Positions 7,196 to 14,976 of a stretch of 15,432 nt of DNA are shown one piece after another (positions within the stretch are counted from its first letter, which is position 1; each line of letters opens with the position of its first letter). The notes under the pieces were generated by a model that saw nothing but the letters and a program-made list of their open reading frames with translations, made no database searches and was not told the origin of the DNA. This DNA is from Rhodospirillaceae bacterium (GTDB taxonomy: Bacteria > Pseudomonadota > Alphaproteobacteria > Rhodospirillales > Rhodospirillaceae), in assembly GCA_002691085.1 (NCBI GenBank), contig NZGX01000061.1:1-15432 (forward strand), written 5' to 3'. The position numbers and the translations under genes are program-made.

Positions 7196-7213
7196 AGAAG
7201 TTTTTGGACTTCT
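7196..7213 (+). promoter_or_regulatory. Small inverted repeat upstream of the cyclase gene
   Basis: AGAAGT (7196-7201), loop TTTTGG, then ACTTCT (7208-7213) form a perfect 6-bp stem with a 6-nt loop, about 40 nt before the cyclase start. It could be a 5'-leader hairpin or an operator half-site pair. A looser TTGCA...TGCAA pair lies at 7107-7127. The rest of this 264-bp divergent gap (6990-7253) shows no gene. Evidence for function is weak. Confidence 0.25.
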
Positions 7214-7253
7214 GCTATCTATTTAATTTGAATGTTTTTAGGGAGACAAAGTA

Positions 7254-8132
7254 ATGCGAAGCTTGGGGGTTATTTTTCTTGCGGATGTTGTAGGCTTTTC
7301 AAAAATGATGAGCCAAGATGAGGATGGAACGTTAGCGCTCATAAGAAATTTCAGCAAAGACGTTCTAAAACCCAGCTTGGAGAAGCACAGGGGAAAGTTG
7401 ATTAAATCTCTCGGAGATGGGTGGTTGATTGAATTTGATAGTGCTACTAATGCAGTTACCTGTGCTATGGATTGCCAATCTAGTGCCAAGCGAAGGGGCC
7501 AAATAGTTTTGAGGATTGGAATTCATCTAGGGGATGTAGAACATGAAGATGATGATGTTTTTGGAGATGTTGTCAATGTTGCTGCGCGTTTAGAGTCTAT
7601 CGCAGAAGCTGGAGATATAGCTATTTCAACCTCCACATACTTATGCCTAGATCAAAACCTTGCCAAGCCTTTTAATAATTGCGGGAAGCAAACTCTTAAA
7701 AATATTGCAACACCAATAGAGGTATGGAGTACTGGACGAATTAATGTTGGTTCTAAGGGGCTTAATAGAAAGGAAAGTGATAATCTTGTTATTTCTGTCA
7801 TTCCAGTTCTTGGCTCTGATAATTCTGTTTCTCCATTTGCCCAATCTCTTACTGACAATCTAGCCAAACAACTTGATACAAAGGAGTGGATGGACTCAAT
7901 GATACAGAAACATCCGAGTGACGAAGATTTTCAATTGTCAACTTCAGTTTCAATAGATGCAGGACGGTTTATTGTTAGTGCTGTTCTTAAAGCTCCCGGT
8001 GGTAAGAACCTCTGGTCAGACAAAATGGCAGGCAATTTAAAACAAATTAATCAGTTAGCCGACGCGGTTGGTGATAAAATCTCTAATCAGGTCCTCATGG
8101 AAATTATGAAAGTAAGGACAAAATACAAGTAG
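7254..8132 (+). CDS. Class III adenylate-type cyclase fused to a TolB-like domain
   Basis: This 292-residue protein probably makes cAMP from ATP in the cytoplasm. The catalytic domain covers about residues 4-160. FLADVVGFS (8-16) gives metal-binding D11, and KSLGDGWL (51-58) gives adenine-reading K51 and metal-binding D55. DVFGDVVNVAARLE (101-114) gives D101 for purine selection and N108 and R112 for the transition state, so the full catalytic set is present. Residues ~178-285 resemble the TolB/FlgO-like N-terminal domain that follows many cyclase domains: VISVIPVLGSD (179-189), PFAQSLTDNLAKQL (194-207), then KNLWSDKMAGNLKQI (251-265). The TPR repeats that normally follow are missing. No membrane segment is visible. 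AGGGAG (7240-7245) lies 8 nt before the ATG. The monooxygenase gene starts 22 nt downstream, so the two are probably cotranscribed. Confidence 0.92.
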   Translation: MRSLGVIFLADVVGFSKMMSQDEDGTLALIRNFSKDVLKPSLEKHRGKLIKSLGDGWLIEFDSATNAVTCAMDCQSSAKRRGQIVLRIGIHLGDVEHEDDDVFGDVVNVAARLESIAEAGDIAISTSTYLCLDQNLAKPFNNCGKQTLKNIATPIEVWSTGRINVGSKGLNRKESDNLVISVIPVLGSDNSVSPFAQSLTDNLAKQLDTKEWMDSMIQKHPSDEDFQLSTSVSIDAGRFIVSAVLKAPGGKNLWSDKMAGNLKQINQLADAVGDKISNQVLMEIMKVRTKYK

Positions 8133-8154
8133 TCTATAAATTAGGGTAACTATT

Positions 8155-9747
8155 GTGACCAATAAAATATTTGATGTTGTTGTTGTCGGTGCTGGATTTG
8201 CAGGTATATCTGCTGTTCATAAACTAAAAAAACAAGGACTTAAAACGATTGTTTTTGAGGCTGGTGGAGGTGTTGGTGGAACTTGGTATTTTAATAAATA
8301 TCCAGGTGCAAGATGCGACACACATAGTATGGAATATTCTTATCAGTTTTCTGAGGAATTACAGCAAGATTGGGAATGGAGTGAAAAATATGCTACGCAA
8401 CCTGAAATCCTGCGATATTTAGACCATACAGTCGATCGTTTTAATCTTAGGGAAAATATAAGACTTAATACCCGAGTTGAAAAATTAATTTGGAAACAGG
8501 ATGATTCTCAATGGGAAGTGAGCATCTCCACAGGAGAATTATTTCTAACAGATTATGTGGTCATGGCCACGGGCTGTCTTTCAAAGCCAAATCTTCCTAA
8601 TATTAGAGGGATTGATACTTTTTCAGGTGAAATTTATCATACTTCAAGATGGCCAGAGAAAAAACCCGACTTTGCTTCAAAAAACGTTGGCATTATAGGC
8701 ACTGGTTCTTCTGGCATACAATGTATCCCATTGATTGCTAAGGAAGCAAATCATCTAATTGTTTATCAGAGAACACCAAATTATAGTGTACCTGCTAGAA
8801 ATGAAGTTTTATCTGAAGATTTTGTCAAAGATATAAAATCAAGATATCAGTTATTTAGAGAAGATAATTATAAGCAAGGATTTGGACTTAATTTGCCCCT
8901 AAATGATATATCTGCTCTAGATGTATCAGAAGAAGAAAGAACAGAGGCGTTTGAAAGACAGTGGCAGAAAGGGGGATTAGGTTTTCTCACTTCATTTAAT
9001 GATATACTTTTTAACATGGAGTCAAATGTCCATGCGCAGAATTTTATTAGGAATAAAATAAAAACAATAGTCAAGAACCCATTGGTTGCTAAAAAACTCA
9101 TGCCTAACACACCTGTGGCTTGCAAGCGTCTTTGCGTTGATACGGATTACTATGAAACATTTAATCTACCTAATGTAGAATTAGTAGATATAAAAATGAA
9201 CCCGATTGATTTCATTAAATCAAAATCGGTGGTATTGGGAAACACAGAGCATAAACTAGATACTTTAATTATTGCGACAGGTTTTGATGCAATGACCGGA
9301 GCCCTAACAAATATTGAGATTATTGGAAAAGATGGTGAATCTATAAAAGATAAATGGAAGACTGGTCCGTCAGCTTATTTAGGTATTGCTATTTCAGGCT
9401 TTCCAAATTTTTTTATGATCACAGGGCCGGGCAGTCCATCAGTTCTATCCAATATGGTTCCGTCAATCGAACAACATGTAAATTGGATAAGCGACTGCAT
9501 TAAGTTTTTAAAAAATAAAAACTTTGTCTCAATTGAAGCTGAATTAAACGCTCAACACTCTTGGATGGAGAAAGTGAATAAAATTAGTGATCAAACAATC
9601 TATCCGCACTGTCAATCTTGGTATTTGGGAACCAACATTAAGGGAAAGAAACAAGCTTTTACTGCTTATCTCGGTGTACCACCGTATATAGATGAATGTA
9701 GAGAAGTCGTTGATAGTGGATATAAAGGTTTTTATCTTTCAAAATAG
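8155..9747 (+). CDS. FAD/NADPH-dependent Baeyer-Villiger-type monooxygenase
   Basis: This 530-residue flavoprotein should insert oxygen next to a ketone carbonyl (ester or lactone formation) or oxygenate a related soft nucleophile. FAD-binding VVGAGFAG has GxGxxG at 12-17. GGTWYFNKYPGARCD (41-55) matches the long Baeyer-Villiger fingerprint, and FSGEIYHTSRWP (156-167) matches the FxGxxxHxxxW motif. IIGTGSSG (180-187) is the NADPH Rossmann motif. CKRLCVDTDYYETFN carries the conserved KR near the active site, and IIATGFDAMTG closes the flavin domain. Length is normal for cyclohexanone- or phenylacetone-type enzymes. The start is GTG with AGGG (8143-8146) 8 nt upstream. It follows the cyclase by 22 nt. 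No catabolic partner such as an esterase or alcohol dehydrogenase is adjacent on this strand, so the substrate is open. Confidence 0.94.
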   Translation: MTNKIFDVVVVGAGFAGISAVHKLKKQGLKTIVFEAGGGVGGTWYFNKYPGARCDTHSMEYSYQFSEELQQDWEWSEKYATQPEILRYLDHTVDRFNLRENIRLNTRVEKLIWKQDDSQWEVSISTGELFLTDYVVMATGCLSKPNLPNIRGIDTFSGEIYHTSRWPEKKPDFASKNVGIIGTGSSGIQCIPLIAKEANHLIVYQRTPNYSVPARNEVLSEDFVKDIKSRYQLFREDNYKQGFGLNLPLNDISALDVSEEERTEAFERQWQKGGLGFLTSFNDILFNMESNVHAQNFIRNKIKTIVKNPLVAKKLMPNTPVACKRLCVDTDYYETFNLPNVELVDIKMNPIDFIKSKSVVLGNTEHKLDTLIIATGFDAMTGALTNIEIIGKDGESIKDKWKTGPSAYLGIAISGFPNFFMITGPGSPSVLSNMVPSIEQHVNWISDCIKFLKNKNFVSIEAELNAQHSWMEKVNKISDQTIYPHCQSWYLGTNIKGKKQAFTAYLGVPPYIDECREVVDSGYKGFYLSK

Positions 9748-9893
9748 CTATAATAATCTGAATATTTAATAAATGTGTACTTATAGATACATGAATTTAG
9801 TGAATTATGGTTTCTTACTGAATAACTTCCAAGGATCATAATAATATGTACTAAATTATACACAAAATACATTATTAAGTAGATAATTATAAG

Positions 9894-9913
9894 TGTTTAC
9901 TAATTGGTAAACA
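9894..9913. terminator. Hairpin between convergent genes, possible weak terminator
   Basis: TGTTTAC (9894-9900), loop TAATTG, then GTAAACA (9907-9913) form a perfect 7-bp stem directly against the stop codon of the leftward glycosyltransferase (TAA at 9916-9914). The monooxygenase converges from the other side, so a shared transcription end fits here. The stem has only two G-C pairs, and neither side has a good T-run. Intrinsic termination would therefore be weak. An mRNA 3'-end protecting stem is an alternative. Confidence 0.4.
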
Positions 9914-11089
9914 TTATAAAGCCAAGTCTTTTGTAAAAAAATCATAAAGTCTTACAAAATGATTGCTGTCAGAGCCGATTTTATGTTTGGCATATTTTAC
10001 TGCAGCATTTGACGAAGTTTTGAAATCTCTCTCAGATATTGCAATTATAGCTCTTGCTGCATCATCTGCATTTCCAGTTTTATAAATTTCTGAATATATA
10101 GGTCCAGAAAAACCTGAAGCACCGCCTTGGTTTGGTACAACTATAGGGAGGCCTGATGCTAAAGCCTCTGCAATTACTCTTCCATACGTTTCAGAAGCAG
10201 AACCATGTGCAAGTAGGTCGGAACTTGCCATTAAATTTGCTAAATGATCCCTATTGTCTTCTTGACCTGCAATGTAAATATTAGGCGTACCTTTGGACCA
10301 TCGTTCCACCCATGGTCGGATCAAACCATCGCCGATGACGTAAAGTCCTATGTTTTTAAATTCCTGAACTTTTTTTATTGCCTGAAAGAGCATCTTAAGG
10401 CGTTTTTCTGGATGGTGTCTTCCAACGTTAAGCGCTAAAATAGCATTATCATGCAAATTACACTTTTGAAGCATGGATTTTCTTAAGGCATTATTTCTTC
10501 GATTTGAGTTAAAATGTGATAGTTCAACACCAAAAGGAATCGAATGAACGTTATTTAATCCATAACTTGAAAAACGAGATGCTAACCAAGGACTACCAAC
10601 AAGTGTTACGTCAAACATATTGCTTAGACGAATAAGATATTTCCAGAAAAAATTAAAAATGTGATCAATTTTGTTAATTGTTAAATAACGATCTAAAAGT
10701 GTATAAGCGTACACTGCAACTGGATCAGTATGCATAAATAAAACTTTTAATGGCTTTTTTTGGCCCTTTGCAGGGGTCCATTTGCCAGAAATCCAGCCAC
10801 CCCTCCAAGGAGAGGCACCTACTAGTACATCTGGTTTTTCACTTTGGATAAGGGTGTTTAAATTATTATCTCGAGAAAAGACATGGTATCGAGGATCAAT
10901 AAATAATGCAGGTGATTTAACGAAAACTATTTTCCCTCCAGGATAAATTATTTCATTATTTGATTTTCCTGGGGCTATAATCGTTGTTGAATGTCCAAGC
11001 GCAGCAGATGAGTCTAGTTTTTGGTGAGTATAGGTTTTTACGCCTCCACCTCGTTCACTATAGAATTCTGCAACTTCAACAATTTTCAT
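9914..11089 (-). CDS. GT4-type (GT-B fold) glycosyltransferase
   Basis: This 391-residue retaining glycosyltransferase probably transfers a sugar from a nucleotide donor to a lipid or glycan acceptor at the inner membrane. The N-terminal acceptor domain starts MKIVEVAEFYSERGGGVKTY, with the glycine loop at 14-17. VLFMHTDP (116-123) is the central acceptor-domain strand. The donor domain has ALNVGRHHPEKR (219-230), with phosphate-contacting R224 and K229, and VIGDG (251-255). The ASETYGRVIAEALASGLPIV segment gives the EX7E pair E300 and E308. No membrane segment is seen. It is the third gene of a leftward cassette, 53 nt after the membrane-protein gene. From memory, this 'EFY..GGGV.TY' type pairs with a second GT4 enzyme in some alphaproteobacteria. 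Donor and acceptor are not determinable. No Shine-Dalgarno is visible before the ATG. Confidence 0.92.
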   Translation of the reverse strand: MKIVEVAEFYSERGGGVKTYTHQKLDSSAALGHSTTIIAPGKSNNEIIYPGGKIVFVKSPALFIDPRYHVFSRDNNLNTLIQSEKPDVLVGASPWRGGWISGKWTPAKGQKKPLKVLFMHTDPVAVYAYTLLDRYLTINKIDHIFNFFWKYLIRLSNMFDVTLVGSPWLASRFSSYGLNNVHSIPFGVELSHFNSNRRNNALRKSMLQKCNLHDNAILALNVGRHHPEKRLKMLFQAIKKVQEFKNIGLYVIGDGLIRPWVERWSKGTPNIYIAGQEDNRDHLANLMASSDLLAHGSASETYGRVIAEALASGLPIVVPNQGGASGFSGPIYSEIYKTGNADDAARAIIAISERDFKTSSNAAVKYAKHKIGSDSNHFVRLYDFFTKDLAL

Positions 11090-11142
11090 AAATTATATTT
11101 CATAAATTGGTAACTTATTTTGAGTTATCTAAATATATATTT

Positions 11143-12090
11143 TTATATGTTATGATTAGACTTATTAAAGTTAAAAGATGTTATAAAAAAAATAAAGAAA
11201 TTGAAAAATTGATTAAGAGCACCTGAGACTAAAAAAAGAGCGGTTAGAACTGTAATATCTGCATTTATATATCCAGCTAGACTAACGTTTAAAGCTGAAA
11301 GAGTTAAATCTTTATTTGGAATTAATGGTACGCGAGTAACAAGCATATTTGCTGTTAGAAATAATAGCCATGAAGAGAGAGGAATTTCTGGTAATACAAG
11401 AGTCCACTGAAGCATTTGCAAGGTAGTGAGAAATAATAACCTAAGAGTATGGATGCTAAATACGATGGCTGCAATTTTATTACTTAATTCCAAAAGATAC
11501 TTATTTAAGAATATAAAAACTAACAGCATAATTAGTCCAATAAGTATAGAAAATATTATGTATGAAAGATTTTTGGGGTTCGATGAGAGTACGAAATCAA
11601 TTTGACCAGAAAAGAAAATTAGAGCAATCAAAAAAATAGTTAAAAGATTAGATGACAATCCAGATAAAATGTTTACATCTTTGATTTTTGAAAAAATGTG
11701 TACGTTGGAATAATTAAGATTATTACAAGCCCAATTGAAGAAAAATAGATCACCGAAATAATCGATTACTCCAAAATTAAATACTCTTTTACGAAGAAAA
11801 ATATGAATACTGTTTAAAAAGGATAATTTCCATAAAAGTCGGTATACTATGAACTCCAATATAGGCTGGGTGAAATATATAATAATAAAAAGAAGATAGA
11901 ATGAGGGTACTTTTGGCATTGCCATAAGAACATCATTCCAACCTATTATTGATACTTTATAACCTAGATATACTAAGATAAATCCAAAAAAGATGACTCG
12001 AATTATAAACAAAACACCTTTTTTAAACTTGAGATGAGGTTTATTTTTTGATGAAATAAAACCACTGATATATTTAAAACCGAGCTTCAT
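11143..12090 (-). CDS. Uncharacterised polytopic inner-membrane protein of the glycosyltransferase cassette
   Basis: This 315-residue, strongly hydrophobic protein has about seven membrane segments, at roughly residues 25-45, 62-84, 145-161, 176-196, 215-233, 237-253 and 276-303. A basic N-terminus (KNKPHLKFKK, 16-24) suggests it stays cytoplasmic. Conserved-looking polar patches are LRKRVFNFGVIDYFGDLFFF (99-118), KIKDVNILS (135-143) and TRVPLIPNKDL (252-262). The PNKD motif recurs, from memory, in uncharacterised membrane proteins beside GT4 genes. Overall shape resembles the lysylphosphatidylglycerol-synthase/flippase-like membrane domain, but I cannot place it there firmly. It lies between two GT4 genes on the same strand, so a role in moving or building a glycolipid is a reasonable inference. 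The gene is very AT-rich, and no Shine-Dalgarno is visible. Confidence 0.85.
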   Translation of the reverse strand: MKLGFKYISGFISSKNKPHLKFKKGVLFIIRVIFFGFILVYLGYKVSIIGWNDVLMAMPKVPSFYLLFIIIYFTQPILEFIVYRLLWKLSFLNSIHIFLRKRVFNFGVIDYFGDLFFFNWACNNLNYSNVHIFSKIKDVNILSGLSSNLLTIFLIALIFFSGQIDFVLSSNPKNLSYIIFSILIGLIMLLVFIFLNKYLLELSNKIAAIVFSIHTLRLLFLTTLQMLQWTLVLPEIPLSSWLLFLTANMLVTRVPLIPNKDLTLSALNVSLAGYINADITVLTALFLVSGALNQFFNFFIFFITSFNFNKSNHNI

Positions 12091-12197
12091 TATTATAAAA
12101 AAAAGATTTTTGATTAGTAATGTTTGCTGAACTTTCGTAATAAGGATATATAAAACTTAAAAGTAAAGAAAGAATAATTTTCTTGTTCTTCAATGAA

Positions 12198-13460
12198 TCA
12201 CTCAGCTGGATTAACAATTGATGGAACATGAAGACTATTTTGCATATTAAGATTATTGATCTGACATTTTTGGTAACTTAGTATTGCTTGTCTATAATTC
12301 TTAATCATACTTTCAAGGATTGAATCCCAGTCATAGCGTTTTGATTTTTCATAGGAATTATTACCCATAAGTTTACGGTATTTAGGGTTATTTATCATTT
12401 TTGTTAAGGTTTGAGCATAGAGGGGAACATTATTTGGATCAATTAGATATCCATTTTGGCCATTAACTACCAGTGACCTGCTTCCAGTTGCATTGGCACA
12501 TAAGCACGGTAGACCAGAGGCCATTGCTTCTAAGGTAACATTTCCAAATGTTTCTGTTTGGCTTGGGTTAAAAAAAATATCTGAGGATGCATATGCTTTA
12601 GCAAGATCATTGCCTTCAAGGAAACCTGTAAAAATTGCTTTAGGTAGACGCTTTTGTAATGCATACCTCTCAGGCCCTTCGCCAACTATTAGAATTTTAT
12701 GATTAATGCCTCTATTTTCTATATATTTAATAGTTTCTACAAATACATCTAGCCCTTTTTCTAAGACTAATCTACCAACAAACCCTACTACAATATCATT
12801 ATCAGAAATACCAAGTGTCTTTCTCCACTTGATATTTCGCATCGACGGGTTAAAGACTGAACGATTAACACCCCTACTCCAAATACGTACATCCTTGCCC
12901 ATAGAGTTGCCAGCCAGTTCTTGAGCCATAGACTTACAAGGTGCATAAACATGCTCGCAAGAATTATAGAAATAGCGCATATACTTTATTATGTATTCTT
13001 TAGCCCAATCAGCATTATAGTACTTTAGATAAGTTTCAAAACGGGTATGAAATGAGGAAACCGCAGGGATTCTCCATCGTTTTGCAAGTTTTAGTGCACT
13101 ATAACCTAGATAATCCGGGACTGCGATATGGAAGAGGTCAGCGTCAAATTGCTCAAGCTTTTTTTGAACTGAACCACGTATTCCAAGTCCTAGCCTATAT
13201 TCACTTCGACCAGGCAGTGCAAGAGATGGTACCGAAATAAGTGTACCTGCATGTTTAAAGTTGGCATTTTTAGTTGTAGGAGAAAAAACAAGAACATTCA
13301 TGTCTTTTTTCTCAAGGTGGCTAACAAGCTTATTTAGTGCTCTGACAGGGCCGTCCATAACATAATTATAGTTTCCAGAAAAAAGAGCAATTTTTAATGG
13401 TCGAGCTTGGCAATGCGATAAAGGATCTTTTATACTTTGTTCTTTTATATAAATATTCAT
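12198..13460 (-). CDS. GT4-type glycosyltransferase related to lipid mannosyl/sulfoquinovosyl transferases
   Basis: This 420-residue GT-B fold enzyme likely starts at ATG 13460-13458. An in-frame TTG four codons earlier (13472) is possible but less likely. Numbering here is from the ATG. KIALFSGNYNYVMDGPVRAL (23-42) is the acceptor-domain start with a DGPVRAL loop. LFHIAVPDYLG (109-119) and SSFHTRFETYLKYY (135-148) resemble the SqdX/MgtA-like branch of GT4. FVGRLVLEKGLDV (227-239) supplies R230 and K235, VGEGPE (259-264) follows, and SQTETFGNVTLEAMASGLP (300-318) gives EX7E residues E303 and E311. The HTRF segment and the WSRGV loop support a diacylglycerol- or polyprenol-linked acceptor, but this is family-level inference. 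It heads the leftward cassette, 107 nt ahead of the membrane protein, and is probably a peripheral membrane enzyme using a GDP- or UDP-sugar. Confidence 0.92.
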   Translation of the reverse strand: MNIYIKEQSIKDPLSHCQARPLKIALFSGNYNYVMDGPVRALNKLVSHLEKKDMNVLVFSPTTKNANFKHAGTLISVPSLALPGRSEYRLGLGIRGSVQKKLEQFDADLFHIAVPDYLGYSALKLAKRWRIPAVSSFHTRFETYLKYYNADWAKEYIIKYMRYFYNSCEHVYAPCKSMAQELAGNSMGKDVRIWSRGVNRSVFNPSMRNIKWRKTLGISDNDIVVGFVGRLVLEKGLDVFVETIKYIENRGINHKILIVGEGPERYALQKRLPKAIFTGFLEGNDLAKAYASSDIFFNPSQTETFGNVTLEAMASGLPCLCANATGSRSLVVNGQNGYLIDPNNVPLYAQTLTKMINNPKYRKLMGNNSYEKSKRYDWDSILESMIKNYRQAILSYQKCQINNLNMQNSLHVPSIVNPAE

Positions 13461-13648
13461 TGTTCTACTCAATGCATATATTGCAACATAAATCTATAGA
13501 AACTTGATCAATTAATTAAGCTCTTTGTATTAGCTTTTGTAATTCAAGAATAAATAATGTCATGAAACTTTCAATATTTTTAATAAATGTGCAACACAGA
13601 ATTATAAAAATATAAGAAATATATAAAATTTATTTTTTTCAAAATTGA

Positions 13649-14770
13649 TTAAATAATTTCCGATAGTGCATTAATACAAGTTTTGACGTTGTTTAAAGAT
13701 GCGCCATATCCCATTAGGCCTATTCGCCAAATTTTTCCAGATAGTGCCCCCAAACCTGCACCAATTTCAAGATTATATTCTCTTAGAAGTCTGGCTCTAA
13801 TTTCCGCCTCATTAGATTTGATTTTATCGGGAAGCAAAATAGCATTCAGCTGGGGAAGTCTTGATTTTTCATCTACAAGAAAAGAGAAGCCAAGGTTTTC
13901 TAATCCTTTTTTTAGCTCTAAATGAACAGCCTCATGTCTTTTCCATGAATTCTCAAGTCCTTCTTCATTTAAAATTCTTAAACTCTCATAAAGGGCATAC
14001 ATTGCATTTATTGGGGCTGTATGATGATACGCTCTGGAAGAACCGCCTTGCCAATATTGCATTACAAGGGAAAGGTCCATAAACCAACTTTGTACTTTAG
14101 TTTTACGATTTTTAACAACTGTTAATGCATTCTCAGAAAAACTTAGTGGGGATAAGCCTGGAGGACAAGATAGGCATTTTTGGCTTCCAGAATAGACAGC
14201 ATCAATCTTCCACTCATCAAGATGAATAGGAATGCCCGCAAGAGAAGTCACAGTATCCATGATTGTCAAACAATCATATGATTTAGCTAAATTTGACAAT
14301 TCCATTGCATCTGAGCAAACTCCAGTCGATGTTTCAGCATGAACAAAAGCAAGGATTTTTGTATCAGGATTCTGTTTAAGGGCTATTTCAACCTTGTTTA
14401 GGTCTATTGGTGTGCCCCACTTATCCTCAATGATAATTGGATAACCACCACAACGTTCAACATTTTCCTTCATTCGGCCACCAAATACACCGTTGATACA
14501 AACAATAACCTTATCGCCGGGCTCTACCAGGTTTACAAAGCAGGTTTCCATTCCAGCTGAGCCTGGGGCAGATAGGGGAAAAGTTAGTTCATTTTTTGTC
14601 TGGAAAGCGTAACGTAGAAGATTCTTTATTTCATTCATTAACTCAATAAATTCAGGATCAAGGTGCCCAATTATATTTTTAGACATTGATTCCATTACAC
14701 GTGGATCAATATTTGATGGACCAGGTCCCATGAGAATTTTTTGGGTAGGGTTAAAAGAGTTATATTTCAT
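13649..14770 (-). CDS. Class V PLP aminotransferase, alanine/serine-glyoxylate aminotransferase (AGXT-like)
   Basis: This 373-residue enzyme should convert glyoxylate to glycine using alanine or serine as amino donor. It closely follows eukaryotic AGXT in order: LMGPGPSNIDPR (13-24), GSAGMETCFVNLVEPGD (70-86), HAETSTGV (144-151) and TIMDTVTSLAGIP (169-181). D172 there faces the pyridine nitrogen. SGSQKCLSCPPGLSP (194-208) carries Schiff-base Lys198. YHHTAPI (248-254), GLENSWKRH (271-279) and GKIWRIGLMG near the C-terminus, with its carboxylate-binding Arg, complete the match. Length is normal. Which donor it prefers cannot be told from sequence. It is divergent from malate synthase across 206 bp, and both consume glyoxylate. 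It lies upstream of the GT4 cassette on the same strand, but a 176-188 nt gap suggests separate transcription. No Shine-Dalgarno is visible. Confidence 0.94.
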   Translation of the reverse strand: MKYNSFNPTQKILMGPGPSNIDPRVMESMSKNIIGHLDPEFIELMNEIKNLLRYAFQTKNELTFPLSAPGSAGMETCFVNLVEPGDKVIVCINGVFGGRMKENVERCGGYPIIIEDKWGTPIDLNKVEIALKQNPDTKILAFVHAETSTGVCSDAMELSNLAKSYDCLTIMDTVTSLAGIPIHLDEWKIDAVYSGSQKCLSCPPGLSPLSFSENALTVVKNRKTKVQSWFMDLSLVMQYWQGGSSRAYHHTAPINAMYALYESLRILNEEGLENSWKRHEAVHLELKKGLENLGFSFLVDEKSRLPQLNAILLPDKIKSNEAEIRARLLREYNLEIGAGLGALSGKIWRIGLMGYGASLNNVKTCINALSEII

Positions 14771-14976
14771 TTATCTGCATTCATTTATTTGTTGTAATTT
14801 AAAATCATCAATACTATTAGATACCCTAGCGAAAGATAAAAATTAAGTCTTAATTTATTTTTGTAAATCCTTATTAATTTGAGGCCTAATAATGAATTTT
14901 TTCCATTTAAAATTGATCGCATTATAAATAAATTACGTATTTAAATTATGGAAAAATGTAGATTGATAAATTTAAT
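14771..14976. promoter_or_regulatory. Divergent region between glyoxylate aminotransferase and malate synthase
   Basis: This 206-bp AT-rich gap must contain promoters for both glyoxylate genes. TTGATC (14913-14918) could be a rightward -35, but no well-spaced -10 follows. No riboswitch-like structure, small ORF or strong inverted repeat was found. Shared control by a glyoxylate- or acetate-responsive regulator is plausible but not visible. Confidence 0.4.

Noticed and set aside
13461..13472. TTG start four codons upstream for the GT4 gene
   Set aside because: The ATG at 13460 is close by and gives the same conserved protein, and a GAG lies at a reasonable distance before it. TTG is less likely, though not excluded.
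13473..13648. Possible terminator or small RNA between the aminotransferase and the GT4 cassette
   Set aside because: Only A/T-rich tracts with T-runs were seen. No stem with G-C pairs or promoter-like pair could be supported.
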